Origin: Nymphaea colorata | Lineage: Eukaryota; Streptophyta; Magnoliopsida; Nymphaeales; Nymphaeaceae | Assembly: GCF_008831285.2 (NCBI RefSeq) | Contig: NC_045148.1 | Location: forward strand, 10,954,183 to 11,018,182 | Reading direction: 5' to 3' | DNA length: 64,000 bases | In this document: positions 10,260 to 21,409 of the stretch, in pieces | Numbering within the stretch: position 1 is the stretch's first letter | Layout: every line of letters starts with the position of its first letter | Made by a program: the position numbers and the translations under genes | Notes under the pieces: generated by a model | What the model saw: the letters and a program-made list of their open reading frames with translations, nothing else | Told to the model about the DNA's origin: nothing | The model's database searches: none

Positions 10260-13200
10260 AAGATGAAGAAGGCCACCATTAGGACGATCTCTCTAAATAT
10301 AAACAACTGGACTATATGGAAAACAAAAATGAAGGATTTACTCAATTATAAAGATTTGTATGTATCTAGTGAGGATAAAAGGCCAATGAATATGAGAAAT
10401 AATAAATAAAAGCTATTGAACAGAAAAACCATTGACACTATCAAACAATAGTTAGATCATAAGTGTTTTTCATTTGATATCCATAGAGACGAGTGCAAAG
10501 TCATTATAGTGGAAGGTTTATATTATTTACAAGAGAAAAACAACTGGAAACATAGCTTTCTTAATCAGGCGACATATACATCTCAAACTGAAGAAGAGAA
10601 GTTATGTGGCAAAGCACTTGAATGAAGTGTAGGGCATAATAAATGGTTGTTAGCTATGGTGTTACATTATGAGTTGCATGCACTCTTATTGCTCAATTTT
10701 CTATCATATAGTTGGGAAACTTTAGTTGTTTTTTTGAGCAACTCCACTCATGATGGTGAGTTAACGATGATGCATGTAACCAGGAGTATTTCAAATAAAG
10801 TGACAAGAAGAAAGTCTCTTGGTACTATAAACTCGCATGCGATATTAATGGGAGAAAGGGGCAGACAGAAGAACCATAGACATGCCAAATCAAAATTCAG
10901 GTCTAAATCAAGATCTACTGTGATATTCTATGTCACAAAAAGATTGATTATAAGAAATGAAAAGAACAAAAAGAACAAAAAAAAAGTCAAAAGAGTGAGA
11001 AACCAAAAGCATATACTACAATTGCTTCAGATGACAATAACGTTGTTTTTATAGGAGAAAAATGGTTGTCTTACAATTAAGAATGATGATTCTATATAGA
11101 TATTAGATATAATGGCATCTTATCATGCCACATCGTGTAAAAATTTGTTTTCATCCTACAAAGCAAATGATCTTGAAGTAGTGCACATGGGTAATAGTGA
11201 CATTTCAAAGATTGTTGAGGCAAGAGATGTTTGCATTGATACAAACACATAATGCAAATTGACTTTGAGAGATGTGAAACATGTCCCAAAATTTAGAATG
11301 AATATATGGATATTGTACTTTCTTTTAGTAGGGTTGGTTGGAAATTGACAAAGAAAAATTAGTATTGGCTAGAAAAAGCAAATTTGGCTTTGTGCTTGAT
11401 ATGAAGTCTTGAATTAGTAGTGCTGAAGTAAATACAAGTGCTAATAACACTTTATCAGATTTGTGACATAGGAGACTTGGCCACATGGTGCAACTGGCTT
11501 CTTATGATCATTACTTGTTGGTAAGTTGCATAGAATAGATTTGGTTTATTCTGATGTTTGGACCTATAAATATTACATCTAACACATCATATTTTGTCAT
11601 ATTAATTGATGATATATTAATCGATGATGCATCTAAGAAGATATGAACTTTTACAATAAAAAACAAAAGTGAAGTAAGTAACATCTTCGTGATTTTTCAT
11701 GCAATAGTTGAGCATGAGACAATAAAAAGTTGAAGAGACTATATACGTCATAATATTTCTTGACTATGTAGATGATGAAGTTGGTTACAAAGTATGAAAT
11801 CTAAAGAATGATAAAATCTACAAGAGTCGTGATGTTAGCTTTAGAGATGATCATACGATTGAAGATATCATGGGAGACAAACGATTGAATGTGTATGCAA
11901 GTGACGTCATGAGCCAACCTTTATAGATCTTGAAGAACTTTCATCTGAGCTTGATGAGATCGAAGCGAATATGGAGATAAAAAAAATAAAGGTAGAATAG
12001 CAGTGTACATATGACTTTCTTATGAAGATACATTCTGACTATGAACATGATATAGAATGAGTAATTCCTCCTCATGGAACCAATTGAAGAGTCAGTTGAA
12101 CAACAATATGAGAAAGATAAAAAGTCACACATTCGATCTACTAGATATTCTCCTAATATGTATGTTATGTTTACAGGTAGTGGACAACTAGAATCCTATG
12201 CAGAGATGCTAAATAATGTGCATAGAGATGAATAAATACAAATATGCAGGAAGAGATGAATTCTCTACATATGATCATACTTATGATTTGATAGAACTAC
12301 CAAAAGGAAAGAAAGTTTGTAAAATAGATCTACAAGCTTAAAAATAAAAGCCAAGGTAACTAGAGATAGAAAGTCAAGTTAGTGGCAAGAGGTTTCAAGT
12401 AGGAGATTGATTTTGATGACATTTTTTTTCCTGTAGTTAAAATGTCATCCATCAAGGTAATACTTAGTTTGGTAGCATATCTAGATTTAGAGTTGGAGTA
12501 GTTAAATGTAAAACTGCTTTGCTCTATGGAGATTTAGAAAAAAAGATCAATTGTTAAGAAGAAACACATGATTTGCAAGCTGAAGAAGCACCTATGAGTA
12601 CTCAAATAGACACTTAGTCAGTGGTGCAAAAAATTTGATGCATTTATGATACATCAAAAGTACTACAGATCAGTTATAAATCATTGTGTTTATATCAAAG
12701 AGTTCTCATAAGGTAATTTCACTTCCTTATTACTATTTATAGATAACATGTTGATTGTTGAACAAAACTATCGTTTGGTTAATTAATTAAAGAATGACAT
12801 GAGCAATTTCTTTGATATTAGGGACTTGGGTCTAGCATGATGATTGTTAGATACGAGGATTGTTAGTGATAGAAAGACCAAAAAGTTGTGATTATTATCA
12901 CATGAGAAATATATTGAAAGGGTTCTCAACAAGTTCAATATGAAAGATGCCAAAATAGTCAGTACTCCTTTAACATCATATTTTAAATTGAGAAATGAGC
13001 AATGTTTATCGTCAGTAGATGAGAAAAATAAGAAGAAGAATGTACTATATGTTTTAGCAGTAGGGAGTAACATGTATGCTATGGGTTGGACACGCCTAGA
13101 ATTAGTTTATATAGAGTAAATTGGTACTTGTCGAATCTAGGCAAAGACCATTGGGCAGCAATGAAGTAGATCATAAGGTGTCTTAAAAGTATTTCTAATT

Positions 13201-13720
13201 ATTGTTTATGTTTTAGTGAATCTAACCCAAAGACACAAAGATTTGTTGATGCCAATATGACAAATGATTTGCATTTTAAAAAGTCTTCATTTGGTTATGC
13301 GTTTATTTTTGTAGGAAGAGTTGTATCATGGCAATCCAGGTCATAGAAGTGTCTTGCTCTTGTAACTATAGAGACAAAACATATTGTAGCATTTGAAGCT
13401 TGCAAAGAGTTGTTGTGGATGAAAAGTTTTCTTCAATGTATAGGTTTTAGTTAAAAGACCTATGTATTGTAATGTGACAACCAAAATGCTATTCACTTGC
13501 CGAAAAATTCAGCTTTCCACTCAAGGGCTACGTACATTGATGTTAGAGACCATTGGATTAGTAATGTGCTTGAGTAAAAATTAGTGCATTTATTGAAGAT
13601 ACGTATAGAAAAGAACCATACAGATATGATGAGAAAGTCTCTACTTAAAGAGAAACATGATTAGTGTAGAAACCTAATTGAGATGGCTGCATTTAAGGTA
13701 GTGCAGTAAGTTTGTTCATT
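10260..13720 (+). pseudogene. copia gag-pol pseudogene
   Basis: Fragments in changing frames can be read as Ty1/copia polyprotein. Gag is at 10260-11050. GAG-preintegrase (HRRLGHM) lies near 11470. A reverse transcriptase block with LVARGFKQ and FxPVVKMSSIKVILSLVA lies at about 12390-12490, followed by NVKTALLYGDLE after an in-frame TAG. The YVDD-box region has decayed to FIDN near 12735. RNase H follows with VSWQS, ETKHIVAFEACKELLWMK at about 13320-13430. Most of the integrase core is deleted between about 11490 and 11690. Not translatable. Confidence 0.82.
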
Positions 13721-13765
13721 TTATAGGTGTGATTTCTCTCTTGAAGCTAGAGAGGGAGCTTTTTA

Positions 13766-14615
13766 TGTAGGGTCTAGCAGGACTCGACCCTCACTTATTA
13801 GTGAGGCTTGTACAAAAGATGAGAGTACCATCGCATGCCTTGTCTCTCATGCCTTTCCAAATTAAAAGAGGGAAGCTCTCTCGCGAAAAAACAAAAAAGG
13901 GCAATGGCTGTCATTGCCAAGGTGAAAAGAAGTGGGCAGCAAGGAAGATAAAGGCAAAGCAAGGCTGTGTGGGTTGATCAATAGGTTAAGAAGAAGAGCT
14001 TGAAATAGATAATGAAGAAAGAGTAAATGCAAGCAGCCTTGGGAGATCTCTTTCTAGTTTCTCTTGGGGTTTTTTATTTTGTTCATATAAGTGAGTGTTA
14101 TTCATCTCTTGTAGATATTATTCTCATAAAATAGTTGAGGTATTGCTTTTGGTGTATTTGGTTTGCTTTGACATATATAAAGTATCAGTGTTGGTGGTTT
14201 TTTATCTTAATATTGGGAGTTTTTCCACGTATATTTATTGTTCCTTATTTTCTGCTTTATTTACCAAATTTGGCCTCACCGCAATGGTGTTGAAAACTCA
14301 AACTTGGTTACTAGTAGTTAGGTGTTTTTTTTATTTTCAGCAGTTCCTTGAAGTGTGTGGTCTCTAAATCAGTCCATTAATGTGATTTGGTTAAAGATTC
14401 TTGCTATTGTAGTCATATAACTAATGTTTATATGTATGAATGACTACATAGTAGTATCTGTGCAACAACAAGTATTGAAATCACGCTGGTTTTGGTCTCT
14501 TTAAGTTTGCATATGTGGTGGTAAATCTATTTGATAAGAATATATTTATTTTTTTGCATTTTTTGAGATTGTCTAGTAGCATGAGGTTTGGATCCGTCCT
14601 AAAAAATTGTAATAG
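13766..14615 (+). repeat. 3' LTR of copia B
   Basis: Aligns with the 5' LTR over most of its length, with obvious divergence and small indels. It follows the purine-rich GAGAGGGAGC tract and begins TGTAGGG. The right edge meets the palindrome arm at about 14616. Confidence 0.72.
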
Positions 14616-15125
14616 AGCACATTGTTGGCTTCTTCAATTAGTCGCAAAAATTGGCTGGATGGAAGTTTATCACTTGGGTCAGAAGCACAAACATATTAAG
14701 ACTATTAAAAAGGAATTATCTGGAAGTCCTTCATGTTCAAAGTTTTAGAACTTCCTTTAGAAAAAAAAACTTATGCCTTTATGAATGATGCCCTCATCAT
14801 ATATGTTGAACTTTTGGATGGAGGATCCTTTATCTTACTACTTTTCTCTACATTTTTTAGCATTAAAATTGTTTCCCTCTTTACTCCGCAATAAACATTG
14901 GGTAGAACATTCATGTACTGTCTTCTGATTTCAATTGTGATCAGGAAGGAAACTATCAATATTTCCTCCATTAAGATGTTAAATGAATTTGATTTTAAAA
15001 TTTGTCCTCTTGTGGTCATTTGTTTTGCACGAGCTCAATATCAGCTAGTTATTCTTTTACCCTACTCAAGGGCATCGGTAAGACAAAGCAAAACTCTCGA
15101 CTGTGCGGGTTGGCGAGTGTTTATC
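14616..15125. repeat. Palindrome block, inverted partner at about 28960-29465
   Basis: Starts at TTGTTGGCTTCTTCAATTAG and continues through CACTTGGG, GGAGGATCCTTTATCTTACT, CTCTTTACTCC, TCAATATCAGC and CTACTCAAGGGC. All of these occur inverted on the right arm. Both copies can be read with a long partial frame (minus strand 29148-29402 on the right, hydrophobic near its end), but stops break it and I do not recognise the family. Confidence 0.75.
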
Positions 15126-15774
15126 GGTCAAGTGACGAAATGCCCTTGATAATTCATAGCACCAATTTTCATATGAATCGGACCAAACGCCAAACTCTGC
15201 AAAGAGACCAACACACTGTCATGTCAGGTTCTCTCTCCTTTCCTTGTGGAGAAGTTGTGACACTCTTAAGCAAATCCGCCAACATTGCTGCTCCAGCCGT
15301 TGTCCATGGCTTCCCTGTACAAAACCATTTGCTCGAGAAGCTTGCTGATTGCAGGTGCATGGACTATGCTTGTGCAATCTTTGATGGTCTGCATGTTGTG
15401 AACGACTTCTCCTTGAATATCATGATTAAAAACTATGCCACCAACGGCCCTCTAGAGAATTTGATCTTGTTATATTGTTTGTTATACTGTGAGATGCTTG
15501 AAAATTGCATCAAATAGAGTAATTTCACCTTCACCATGATAGCAAAAGCTTGTTTACATATCTTGGTTGTTGAAGAAGCAAGCATATCCATGCCCATTTA
15601 TCAGAACTTGGGTTTGATTTGGATTTGCAGGTTGGGGACCGTCTGATTAGATTTCATGCGTCATTTCATTCCATTGATGATGCCAAGCATATATTTGGTG
15701 AAATGCCTAAGAGAGATCTTGTCTCATGGAACTCAATTGTCTCAATGTGTCAGTCTCAGGATTTTTTGTCACTT

Positions 15775-16336
15775 TGTTGGGATAAAATGGATTGGACACG
15801 AATCTACTAAAATGGTTCAACAACAAACTATAGCCCAAACAAATTATGCAATACGCAACAAATCAATGACCAAGCAAACCAACCAATCTAATCACAATCA
15901 CAAACTGCACGAGAAATTTTTTACGTGGGAAAACCCTTCAAAACAATGAGGGTAAAAAACCACGGGGTACTACGACCCAAACTCAATCCATTATAATCAA
16001 TGATATAAGTTATCCCACGATGGGCTACATAAAGCATACCCTCAAACAATAATATCTCATCAAAATAATATGAGATAAACAAGGAGAATATCACCGATGG
16101 AATGCAGAAATCGTGGATTGGGAGGAGATGCGCCCGGCTTCCTCCTCGATATCAAATCTTGCTCAAGCCAAATGCTCGCAATCTTCTCTTCCTTGTCTTC
16201 CTCTTCTCCTTCTCTCCTCTTGCGGTGCAGCCACAAAATCTCCCCTTTCTTTTCCCCCCAAAAGAGAAAAAAAACCTAGGAGAGAGAGAGAGACGTGAGA
16301 GAGATTAGGGGCACCATCGGGTGCCCTTCCTACAAA
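15775..16336 (-). repeat. 3' LTR of mini-copia, 5' part deleted
   Basis: About 560 bases aligning with 17484-18040 of the other LTR at high identity. The 73 or so bases at the U3 start present in the other LTR (18041-18113) are absent. The outer end keeps the TGTTGGG/CCCAACA terminus. Confidence 0.85.
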
Positions 16337-16349
16337 TATAAGGTTCAGA

Positions 16350-17460
16350 TGCATGTCAGGTGCATCCCTCACGTCTGTCAGCTTCAATAGGGCTCCATTC
16401 GCATTCTTCAAAATGACGTCGCCTCTGCCTACAACCTGAGACAAAGAACCATTACCCATTCTCAAAGTACCAAAATAACCAGAAATATATGAAGAGAAAA
16501 AATCCTTATGGGAAGTAACATAAAAAGCTGAACCACTATCAACAAAACAACAAGTATCATTTCTGGCAACATTAACCATGTCAGCATCACAAACCATGAA
16601 CATTTCATGTTGTGCAGCAACTGCGATGTTATCATCTCGGTCATTTTTCTTCTCCTGTTTCTCTCTAATTTTATTCTTCTTCTTCAGCTGAAAGCAGTAC
16701 TTCTTTATGTGTCCTTTCTTTCCGCAGTGGTGGCATTCCAAATTCTCATATCTGGGTTTGGACTTGCTTTTGCTTTTATCTCTGCCCTTGTCACTCTTGA
16801 ATTTACTTCTCTCCCTATTTTCTGTGAAAAGAACCTCTGTTTGAGAAGAACAGGCCTAAGATTTTCTTCTCATCTCCTCATTGAGAATACCTGACTTAAC
16901 AATCTCTAAAGAAACAACCCCATTCGCTACAGAATTAGTAAGTGAGACTCTGAATATCTCCCACGAATCAGGCAAAGTAGCAAGCAATAATAATCTCATC
17001 TTCAAATTTAACACCTATACTGGATAACTGACTGGTGATCCCCTGAAAATCATTTAGAAAATATGACATTGAACTGCCTCCCTGAATCTTAAATTCATCA
17101 ATCTTTTCAGAAGAAATAATTTACTACTTCCTGTCTTGGAGACATAAAGATTTTCTAATTTTACCCACAAACTACATGCATAAAGATTTTCTAATTTTAC
17201 CCACAGACTACATGCATGATTTTCATCTTGGATATGGTTATAAACATTTTCATCCACAAATTGTCGAATGAAACCACAAATTTGTTCATGTTCAAATTCT
17301 CATTCCTTATCAGACTTAGAATTGGGCTTTTCTTTGGAAAAAACTAGAAGGTGCATAGCTTTCACATATAAGAGATCTTTCATCTTATTTTTTCATAGAC
17401 TATAATTAGTCCCATTTAGGCTAATCATGCGACTAGTACCAAAATCAATTTTGTTATCTA
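16350..17460 (-). pseudogene. Mini-copia gag-protease coding remnant
   Basis: The longest frame (16741-16163, 192 codons) starts with a zinc knuckle (CHHCGKKGHIKKYC). It continues into a copia aspartic protease with the active-site FVDSGSA motif and the downstream LRMGNGS and LTDVRDAPDMHLNLI segments. It then reads into LTR sequence, producing an artificial protease-LTR fusion tail. Upstream, the frame at 17257-17054 is the copia Gag segment (YVSKTGSSKLFLLKRLMNLR). A 35-base tandem duplication within it repeats CSLWVKLENLY. The start of gag is broken. Confidence 0.8.
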
Positions 17461-17483
17461 CCATGTTGGCTCTGATACCATTT

Positions 17484-18113
17484 TGTTGGGATAAAATGGA
17501 TTGATCACGAATCTACTAAAATGGTTCAACAACAAACTATAGCACAAACAAATCATGCAATACGAAACGAATCAATGACCAAACAAACCAACCAAACTAA
17601 TCACAATCACAAACTGCACGAGAAATTTTTTACGTGAAAAAACCCCTCAAAACAATGAGGGTAAAAAACTACGGAGTACTACGACCCAAACTCAATCCAC
17701 TATAATCAATGATATAAGTTATCCCACGAGGGGCTACACAAAGCCAACCCTCAAACAATAATATCTCATCAAAAGAATATGAGATAAACAAGGAGAATAT
17801 CACCGATGGAATGCAGAAATCATAGATTGAGAGGAGATGCGTCCGGCTTCCTCCTCGATATCAAATCTTGCTCAAGCCAAATGCTCACAACCTTCTCTTC
17901 CGTGCCTTCCTCTTCCCATTTTCTCCTCTTGCGGTGTAGCCACAAAATCTCCCCTTTCTTTTCCCCCCAAAAGAGAAAAAAAAACCTAAGAGAGAGAGAA
18001 ACATGAGAGAGATTGGGGGCACCATCGGGTGCCCTCCCTTTTCCTTCGCCTGTCACTTAAGTGACAGGTCGGATTGGGTCGGATCCTCTCTTGAGGCTGG
18101 ACCCGACCCAACA
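17484..18113 (-). repeat. 5' LTR of mini-copia
   Basis: 630 bases with TGTTGGG/CCCAACA ends, adjoining a primer binding site. It carries a perfect 20-base palindrome at 18049-18068 in the U3 region that the truncated partner LTR lacks. Confidence 0.88.
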
Positions 18114-18134
18114 GTTTCATGGAACCCTATTATC

Positions 18135-19841
18135 CAATGTTATAAGAAGCCTACGCTTCCCACTCAAAATACACGACTCAGAGCTTTTTTTACAAAAAAC
18201 GCCTTGAGGCAAGGCAGTGAGGCGCACACATCCTTGAAGCGTGCGCCTCATGTGGTAAAGGCGTACGCCTCCATCCCTGGCCGCCTCAAGGACATATTAC
18301 AAATTTTGTGATCATTTTTGTGGGTTTTGAAACTAAGCTTCGATTGGAGGCTCAATCAGTCATCATTTTTGGTGGTTTTGGTTCTCATCGATTCTCCTTG
18401 GATTTATCTTTAGTTGGGAGCAAGAATAGTGAAGATCGAAGTCGGATTGAGCTGGATTTGAGCTGTAGATGTAGTATCAAGCGCTGTTTTGTTTTAAGGC
18501 AGACCAGTATCTGATTCCGGTAACTTTTCCGGCGATCGGACAGTCAGATTAAGGGGCTTTTGGTGGGGTTAGATCCGCAACATCCCGACGAACATTTCCA
18601 CCAAATTTGAGGTAGATCAGACCACGGACGGCGGAGCTGGAGGCGACGGCCAGAAATCGGCGGAAATCGATGGTGCTTCAGTGATTGACTCCGCCAGTGG
18701 CGGCTGCAACCAAATATTCGTTAGATTATTGGGATTCTCATGAAATCCGGTGAACTATTTACTTGGTTTTGTGCCTAAATTGATTATTTGTTGATTGCAA
18801 GTGATTTCATTGTTGGATTTCATCCATTTGGAGATGAATCTATCAAGGAAGAGGCATTTCTGTGGAATTGGGTGGTGGAGCTCTGAAAACAGAAGTTGCA
18901 GGCAACAGCAAACTTCAAACGGGGCGCGATTCTCCTTAGTTGATCGGATTGAGCTGAAACTTGGGGCATCCAATCCCCTCCTCGTGCTCAAGCTGTGGAC
19001 CATTTTTCAGGATTTTTGGAGGTTTTCCTGAATTTCTAAAATTTTCCAAGTTCGAGTGACTTTGATAGAGGCCGTAACCTGAGAAGAACACCATCAAGGC
19101 TGAGCCTCAACACGACCTCGATCTCGTTTCAAGCCTGAGGCAATCTACCCACCGTTGCCATCATGTTGAGCATTCTTACGGGAGCATATTAGTTTTGACT
19201 TTGCATGAGTTGCTTACTATTGACTCATTTATAAACTTAATCACGCTTTTAGAAAACGTCATGCATTTTAAGAAGCATCTCCGCTGATAAAAATAGTTAA
19301 AATTTACTTATTATTATTATTATACAAGTACTATTTTTTATTACCTTATGTCTAAAGAATTATATTGTACACATAATGGTAACTTGAAAAAGTAGTTAAC
19401 TACAATGTTCACTAAAAACATCATTAAATTACTAAACATGAGCAAGACAACAAGCCATGCACCCAAGAATCTCCCTTTTATCTATATATTTATACTTCCT
19501 TTGAGATATACATTCTATTATGTTTCTGCCTCTATGACATTTAACTGTTTACGAAAGGTGGTGCTATGTGCCAATTATGCAAACACTCTTTGTACTATGT
19601 ATACATAGTTATGACATTGTACTTATTTGGGTTTACAAATCGTTGTGGTTTGCTTGTTGTGTATTTTTTTTTTATTTGCTTAGTATTATAGTCACATTTT
19701 TCAGTTTTGTTGTTATTTCTACAAATATTATATAATTCACAAATTTGTCCGTGAAGCTTACGCTTCAATTAACGGCTCGCCTCGCCTCGGCTCATGAGAG
19801 GCTTAACGCCTCGCCTCGCTTTATCGCCTTTTACAACATTG
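18135..19841. mobile_element. Non-autonomous hAT-like element, 1.7 kb
   Basis: The element is flanked by a perfect 8-base target duplication CTATTATC at 18127-18134 and 19842-19849, the size made by hAT transposases. Termini are inverted: CAATGTTATAAGAAGCC on the left, CAATGTTGTAAAAGGCG (reverse complement) on the right. Sub-terminal regions are rich in GAGGCG/CGCCTC words on both sides (18190-18290 and 19755-19830). The interior has only short frames with no transposase similarity, so it would move only with an outside enzyme. Removing it restores the reading VSWNPIIS of the PPR pseudogene. Confidence 0.88.
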
Positions 19842-20735
19842 CTATTATCTCAGTGTGTCAGTGTTAGTGAAGTCGTGCTTGCACATCAATTGTTGAAAAA
19901 TTCCTATGCTGAGGAATGTGATTTCTCGGATTGCACAGGTAGGTGATATGGTCAGGCTGGAAGACTGGCTGAGATGGCGCATTTATTTGTTCAAATGTTG
20001 ATTTCAGCAGACAATATTAATCCAAATTCAGCTATTATGGTGAGTCTTGTATCAGCAAGTTCAGACGTTTGCAGCTGCGAATTGAGCAAGTGGATTTGTG
20101 CATCCATTGATGTTAACAAAGTTCCTTTGGACATGGCATTGAGTACTGCTCTTTTTGGTCTCCAGACTCTAAGCCAAATGTGGCATGATCCATAATGAAC
20201 AGAAGATGTTCGATTCCTTGCTGGGAAAAAATTTGGTAACTTGGAATGCAATGATTAAGTGTTAGGTGCAGTCCGTGCTGCCAAATGAAGCAATTCGATA
20301 ATTTGATCAGATGTACGAGGAAGAATGAAACCAAATGTGATCACTATGGTGAGTTTGCTGTCTGCTTGTGCTGTGTTAGGTGCATTCATTAGATCATAAA
20401 GTGGCTTCATCTTTACAGAAGTAGGAGTGATCTCAATTAGTACTGCTCTGATCGACATGTACTCCAAATGCGGCTGTATAACTAATGCTGGTCATGTGTT
20501 TGTAGAGATGCCAAACAAAGATGAGGCTGCCTGGAATTCTATATATATATGCGGCTGCTGGTTGGTGGAAGGATGTTTCTGTGGTCGGGGGGCAGAGGAA
20601 ACAGATGGAGCTGAGGAAACCAGCTGGGTCTAGTTGCGTTGAAGTTGATCGTACTGTCCATAGCATTGCTAACTCATCATATATGCTTTGGCCATCAGCA
20701 ACGCAAAGTTCTTATGTAAAAGTCTGCGCCATGTG

Positions 20736-21409
20736 ACTGGAACTTGAGACGTGAATGGCTAAAACATTGGTGAACATATGAAGATGACCTTTACAATGTC
20801 AGCATGAGCTAAGAGCCGATGTACGCATTCGTTGTGGCCTGTGGGTATTCTAAAATTTGCAGCTATATGGATCTTAGTTGTATAATATTTTTCTAAGACT
20901 GCAACTGAGGGCTCAAAAGATCTTGTATATTTAAATACTGTCAATCTGATGTTTATTTTGTTATTGATTCATGATCCGATTGAGGAATGGACTAGCATCA
21001 CCGTTTCTTGACCGTTTATAATTATTATATTTTCGTATGCATTAGTCGAAGAAACAGAGTAACCTGTTCTCTGTGAAAAACTGTCAGTACGATGGCGAGT
21101 GAAAGATGGGGGAGAGTTTTGTTGCTCTTCTCCTTCCACATGGCACAGGCGCTTCTCGCCCTGCTGCCTCGAGATCCTGTCCCGTCTCTGTTTCTGGGCC
21201 TCCTCCTCACGATCCTCGGCCTCATGATCGCCTACTGTTTCTCCCTAGTCATCCTATTCCTTGGCCACCTGCTGCCTGAGTTGGTGTCTGTTCCCTTCTC
21301 TGGACTGCTACTGCCGCAGCGCCCACCTCGGCAACTAGCTTCCTCTGGCTCTTCCTGAAGCTGACCACCCGTCACTGACCAAGGCGGCAACGCTACTGGA
21401 GAACCGTAC
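20736..21409. other. Spacer with an uncharacterised hydrophobic ORF
   Basis: An 88-codon frame on + at 21092-21358 has two strongly hydrophobic stretches (about residues 8-25 and 30-60) and a more GC-rich composition than its surroundings. No family is recognised and there is no support for transcription. The rest has no recognised feature. Confidence 0.35.

Larger units (their letters stand above)
9373..14615 (+). mobile_element. Ty1/copia retrotransposon B, full length but degenerate
   Basis: Two LTR-like copies (about 9373-10215 and 13766-14615, roughly 0.85 kb) flank a + strand internal region. After the 5' LTR comes a decayed tRNA-Met-type primer site at about 10218-10240. Then follow gag (10260-11050), GAG-preintegrase (HRRLGHM at about 11470-11490), an integrase remnant (DLVYSDVW near 11540), reverse transcriptase (12390-12760), RNase H (about 13230-13440) and a polypurine tract near 13750. 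The order integrase before reverse transcriptase identifies the copia superfamily. Stops and frameshifts are everywhere, so it is ancient. It sits exactly between two blocks of the palindrome's left arm, so it probably inserted after the inverted duplication. Confidence 0.85.
15775..18113 (-). mobile_element. Internally deleted copia element (mini-copia)
   Basis: Reading on the minus strand: 5' LTR 18113-17484, beginning TGTTGGG and ending CCCAACA. A near-perfect primer site TGGTATCAGAGC follows at about 17478-17467 (complement of initiator tRNA-Met). Then gag with two CCHC-type features at 17460-16700, and protease at about 16640-16370. The element then jumps directly into a truncated 3' LTR (about 16336-15775). 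Integrase, reverse transcriptase and RNase H are deleted, so it would depend on another element. The LTRs are very similar, so insertion or rearrangement is relatively young. The outer 5-base flanks (CACTT and GTTTC) do not match, so no target duplication is visible. Confidence 0.88.
15220..20735 (+). pseudogene. E-class pentatricopeptide-repeat protein pseudogene, interrupted by two insertions
   Basis: PPR proteins bind organellar RNA. Readable pieces in order: an N-terminal region at 15220-15517; PPR units at about 15560-15774 (GDRLIRFHA, DAKHIFGEMPKRDLVSWNSI, after a frameshift); a unit restart at 18114-18134 and 19842-19870 (VSWNPIIS); units at 19900-20480 with IALFxQM-like and MVSLVSA patterns; then TALIDMYSKCG at about 20435 and an E-motif-like end (LRKPAGSSCVEVDRTVHSI) at about 20605-20670. 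Stops and frameshifts occur throughout. A mini-copia element (15775-18113) and a hAT-like element (18135-19841) split it. PPR genes are usually intronless, which fits. It has no counterpart in the right palindrome arm. Confidence 0.82.

Noticed and set aside
14616-15125. Assignment to the DUF247 plant protein family
   Set aside because: A weak resemblance to a hydrophobic motif was considered, but no diagnostic pattern could be read in either copy.
16097-16308. Several overlapping + strand ORFs of 60-68 codons, repeated at 17806-18006
   Set aside because: They lie inside the LTRs of a minus-strand element and exist in three frames; they are LTR shadows.
16163-16741. 192-codon ORF as an intact host zinc-finger protein
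   Set aside because: It is a copia Gag knuckle and protease that reads on into LTR sequence.
15770-18118. Target-site duplication for the mini-copia
   Set aside because: The 5-base flanks CACTT and GTTTC differ, so none is claimed.
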